A DNA stretch of 64,000 nt from Pseudomonas spelaei (GTDB taxonomy: Bacteria > Pseudomonadota > Gammaproteobacteria > Pseudomonadales > Pseudomonadaceae). The notes under the pieces are model-generated. The model worked only from the letters and a program-made list of their open reading frames with translations. It ran no database searches and was not told where the DNA came from. Below, piece by piece: positions 61,558 through 64,000 of this stretch (position 1 is the first letter of the stretch; the number at the start of each line of letters is the position of its first letter). The stretch covers positions 124,001 through 188,000 of the forward strand of contig NZ_WNNK01000011.1 in NCBI RefSeq assembly GCF_009724245.1. Direction: 5' to 3'. A program made the position numbers and the translations under genes.

Positions 61558-62513
61558 GCCAGGTGATTATCGCCAGCCAACTGGACGACGATTTCAACGA
61601 GGTCATCCGCCAACGCCTGGCCCTGACCCATCCCGATGCCGAGGTCATCGGCGTACCGGCGGGCGTGCCCAGCGACCTGCCGGCGCAGGCCAATATCCTG
61701 CTGGCGCGGCCCATCAATGTGCGTGGTTATCAAGCACCGGACACCCCGCCACCGGGCTGGCCGTATGGGGTGCAGTGGATTCAGGTGGTGTCCTCGGGGA
61801 TCGACTTCTACCCCAAATGGCTGTTCAACGGCCCGCCGGTGAGTACGTCACGAGGCAGCGCCGCCGAGAACATCGCCGAGTTCGCCCTGGCCGCTATCTT
61901 CGCTGCGGCCAAGCATTTGCCGGATATCTGGGTGCACGATTCGCACTGGCAGTTCACCGCCTTGCGGCCACTCAAGGGCACCACGTTGGGGATACTGGGC
62001 TTTGGCGCAATTGGCCGCAGCCTCGCGCAAAAAGCCCATGCCCTGGGGATCAAGATCGTCGCGCTGCGTCAGAGCCAGGCACCGTTCGAGGTGGACGGGG
62101 TTGAAGCCGCGCGGGATATTCATGACCTGTTTGCCCGCTCCGATCACCTGGTGCTGGCCGCGCCATTGACCGAGGCGACCCGCCATCTGGTGGATCGCCA
62201 AGTGTTGGCCAGCGCCAGGCCGGGCCTGCACCTGATCAACATTGCCCGGGGTGGCTTGCTGGATCATGAGGCGCTGCTGGAAGCCTTGGACAACGGCAGT
62301 GTCGGCCTGGCCTCGCTCGATGTGACGGAGCCGGAGCCATTGCCGGATGGGCATGCGTTGTATGGGCATCCGAGGGTGAGGTTGTCGCCGCATACCTCGG
62401 CGATTTCAACCCATAGCCGGTATGACATTGCGGATAGTTTTCTGGGCAATCTGGAGCGCTATCTCGAAGGTTTACCGCTGGAAAACCTGGCGAATACCCA
62501 GCGCGGCTATTAA
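61554..62513 (+). CDS. D-2-hydroxyacid dehydrogenase family protein
   Basis: A 319-residue NAD(P)-dependent dehydrogenase. The Rossmann motif is LGILGFGAIGRSLAQ, the substrate arginine is in NIARGGLLDHEAL, the glutamate in DVTEPEPLPDGHALYG, and the catalytic histidine in LSPHTSAIS. It reduces 2-oxo acids, or oxidises 2-hydroxyacids, in the cytoplasm. Last gene of the sulfur operon, so it may reduce the aldehyde- or keto-acid-derived product of C-S cleavage. The ATG at 61554 overlaps the preceding gene. The longer frame from 61467 is in the wrong context. Confidence 0.86.
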   Translation: MSQVIIASQLDDDFNEVIRQRLALTHPDAEVIGVPAGVPSDLPAQANILLARPINVRGYQAPDTPPPGWPYGVQWIQVVSSGIDFYPKWLFNGPPVSTSRGSAAENIAEFALAAIFAAAKHLPDIWVHDSHWQFTALRPLKGTTLGILGFGAIGRSLAQKAHALGIKIVALRQSQAPFEVDGVEAARDIHDLFARSDHLVLAAPLTEATRHLVDRQVLASARPGLHLINIARGGLLDHEALLEALDNGSVGLASLDVTEPEPLPDGHALYGHPRVRLSPHTSAISTHSRYDIADSFLGNLERYLEGLPLENLANTQRGY

Positions 62514-62531
62514 GCCGAACGCAATCAAAAT

Positions 62532-62619
62532 GTGGGAGCGGGCTTGCCCGCGATGGCCGTGGGTCAGTCAACATTGATCGTGGTTGACACACTGCAATCG
62601 CGGGCAAGCCCGCTCCCAC
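62532..62619. repeat. Palindromic repeat, GTGGGAGCGGGCTTGC family
   Basis: GTGGGAGCGGGCTTGCCCGC at 62532 and its complement ending at 62619 form about 22-bp arms. It sits just after the sulfur operon stop, with the same arm type as the copy at 18795. Confidence 0.85.
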
Positions 62620-62758
62620 ATTTGTTATGTGACAGCCAAATATATCATCAGATCTATGCATCTCTATCAAAACTATAAATGTCTATTTTTTATAATTAAC
62701 TTATAACTAATCGGACTTTTACGGACCGCATTTATACAAATACTGTTACATCCAGCAC

Positions 62759-62815
62759 CGACCCCTGACCAGGTGGAGGCCTTGCCTAAACCGTCAATTA
62801 CCTCAGGGGCCTCAC
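62759..62815 (+). promoter_or_regulatory. Conserved GC-rich leader element, copy B (before the TonB receptor)
   Basis: CGACCCCTGACCAGGTGGAGGC at 62759-62780 is followed 35 bases later by the receptor ATG. GTG(G)AGGCC (62773-62781) pairs with GGCCTCAC at 62808-62815, ending at the base before the start codon and overlapping the only ribosome-site candidate (AGGGG). The core is nearly the same as copy A (51541). Confidence 0.6.
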
Positions 62816-64000
62816 ATGAGTCACACCCTCGTACCCAATCGCCTGACACTGGCCGTTTCCCTTGCGCTGTTCGGCCTCTCGGCTCATGCAGACGACACCG
62901 CCCTGCCCGTGGTCAACGTCACCGCCGAGCACCGCAGCGAAGACCTGCAAAAAACCCCGTTGGCGATTTCCGCGTTCGACGAAAAGGCCCTGAAAGACAA
63001 GCAGATCAAAAGCGTGCGCGACCTTGCCGGCCAGGTGCCCAACCTGTCCATGAGCCGCCAGTCAATCTCCTACAGCGCCCAGACCTACGGGATTCGCGGC
63101 ATCGGCGAAACCGACCCGATCCAGGAGTCAGCCGTGGCGGTGTATGCCGATGACCTATACATCCCCCGTGCCATTTCCTCGATGCTCGACTTCAACGATG
63201 TCGAGCGCGTCGAAGTGCTGCGTGGCCCTCAGGGCACGCTGTACGGACGCAACAGCAGTGCCGGGGCGATCCGTGTCATCACCCGCGACCCGACCCAGCA
63301 AACCCGTGGGTTCGTGGAGTTGGGCGCCGGCAACTACAACGCACAGAACGGCCGCCTGCTGATCAGCGGGCCGCTGGTGGACAACGCCCTGTTCGGCAGT
63401 TTTTCGGCAATTCGCCTCACCCGCGATGGCACCGTCTCCAATCCGACCCGAGGCAAGGACGTGAACAACGTCGATATCCAGTCCTATCGCGGCAAGCTGC
63501 GCTACAACCCCGTGGATTCACCGTGGGATGTACAACTGACCCTGGCCGGCACCTTCGACCGGGGCGACACCACCAGCTATACCCCGTTTGACGCCAACGG
63601 CCACTTCGACAAGTTCAAGAGCTACAGCAGCCTCAACCCGAAAAACCGCCTCGACCAAGGCAGCTCGGTGCTGCGGGCGATCTACGCCATCGACGATCAT
63701 CTGAATTTCAAATCGGTCAGCGCCTGGTCGGCCTTCCATCAACCGGTGGACTACGACAACTCCGGGCAAGCCGCACTGATCCAGAACAACCTGATTCTTT
63801 ACCAACAGAACTACGCCACCCAGGAGTTCCAGCTCAACGGCGACTACGAGGATTTCAGCTTCAGCACCGGCTTGTACCTGTACCGCGAGAAATTCGATGC
63901 CGACCGCGACAACCTCACGTATTCCGTTGCGCGCAAGCAGGTAATCGGCCAGGGCCAGTACAGCACCACCAACACCGAAAGCTACGCCCTGTACGGCCAG
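62816..64000 (+). CDS. TonB-dependent outer-membrane receptor (cut by window edge)
   Basis: The first 395 residues of a TonB-dependent receptor. A signal peptide (LTLAVSLALFGLSAHA) is followed by the plug domain: VVNVTAEHRSEDLQKTPLAIS, SVRDLAGQVPNLSM, YGIRGIGETDP, VERVEVLRGPQGTLYGRNSSAGAI. The beta-barrel begins about residue 160 and continues past the window end. It resembles FecA-like or organosulfur (alkanesulfonate, sulfate-ester) receptors that precede sulfur-scavenging operons. The closest class cannot be decided from this part. Last visible gene of the sulfur island. Confidence 0.88.
   Translation, partial: MSHTLVPNRLTLAVSLALFGLSAHADDTALPVVNVTAEHRSEDLQKTPLAISAFDEKALKDKQIKSVRDLAGQVPNLSMSRQSISYSAQTYGIRGIGETDPIQESAVAVYADDLYIPRAISSMLDFNDVERVEVLRGPQGTLYGRNSSAGAIRVITRDPTQQTRGFVELGAGNYNAQNGRLLISGPLVDNALFGSFSAIRLTRDGTVSNPTRGKDVNNVDIQSYRGKLRYNPVDSPWDVQLTLAGTFDRGDTTSYTPFDANGHFDKFKSYSSLNPKNRLDQGSSVLRAIYAIDDHLNFKSVSAWSAFHQPVDYDNSGQAALIQNNLILYQQNYATQEFQLNGDYEDFSFSTGLYLYREKFDADRDNLTYSVARKQVIGQGQYSTTNTESYALYGQ

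Overview
The window reads as the chromosome of a fluorescent-group Pseudomonas. It is GC-rich and carries many Pseudomonas-type palindromic intergenic repeats in at least three sequence families. Recognisable genes include metE, a cytochrome-type SCO/PCuAC copper pair, the carboxynorspermidine polyamine pair, a DUF6124 gene and a sulfur-scavenging locus resembling the P. aeruginosa PA2594-PA2603 region. No rRNA, tRNA, CRISPR array, integrase or intact insertion sequence was seen.

Layout. 1-4.4 kb: a cut-off gene end, a family-2-like glycosyltransferase, a NudK-type Nudix hydrolase, a membrane diguanylate cyclase and a membrane-anchored alpha/beta hydrolase. 4.5-12.6 kb: an accessory block with a 1546-residue putative DUF6543/dermonecrotic-toxin-like protein whose 3' end abuts a remnant of an alpha-hydroxy-acid dehydrogenase, a DeoR regulator, an HxlR remnant, a membrane-anchored HExxH metalloprotease and an orphan gene. 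12.7-14.3 kb: copper delivery (DUF2946, SCO, PCuAC). 15.2-21.5 kb: an uncharacterised catabolic locus (flavin monooxygenase, RidA, DUF1028, M20 deacylase, LysR, NCS1 permease). 21.7-27.7 kb: acetyltransferases, a methyltransferase, a TPM-domain protein, a DapF-like protein with an altered active site, and a DmeRF metal-efflux pair. 27.6-35.2 kb: two L,D-transpeptidase-family genes head to head, a creatininase-family hydrolase, a lipoprotein pair, YfcF-type GST and a lipase-like protein. 35.2-47.7 kb: a polyamine-type aminotransferase, metE, LysE exporter, nspC with carboxynorspermidine synthase, a structured RNA ahead of a DUF6124 gene, glutaminase, DMT exporter and AsnC regulator.

48.7-64 kb is an organosulfur-acquisition island. 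It has a sulfonate-type ABC importer, two LLM-family flavin monooxygenases, an acyl-CoA-dehydrogenase-like flavoprotein, two further periplasmic binding proteins, a 3-mercaptopropionate-type thiol dioxygenase fused by overlap to a four-domain rhodanese, a class II aldolase, a 2-hydroxyacid dehydrogenase, LysR and AraC regulators, and a TonB receptor that runs off the end. The inferred flow is uptake across both membranes, flavin-dependent C-S cleavage, handling of thiol/sulfinate sulfur by the dioxygenase and rhodanese, and use of the carbon skeleton by the aldolase and dehydrogenase. Three of these transcription units (51.5, 57.0 and 62.8 kb) share a GC-rich leader element about 30-36 nt before the start codon that can fold with the ribosome-binding region. 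I do not recognise this element, and I regard it and the RNA at 44.3 kb as the most interesting undescribed signals.
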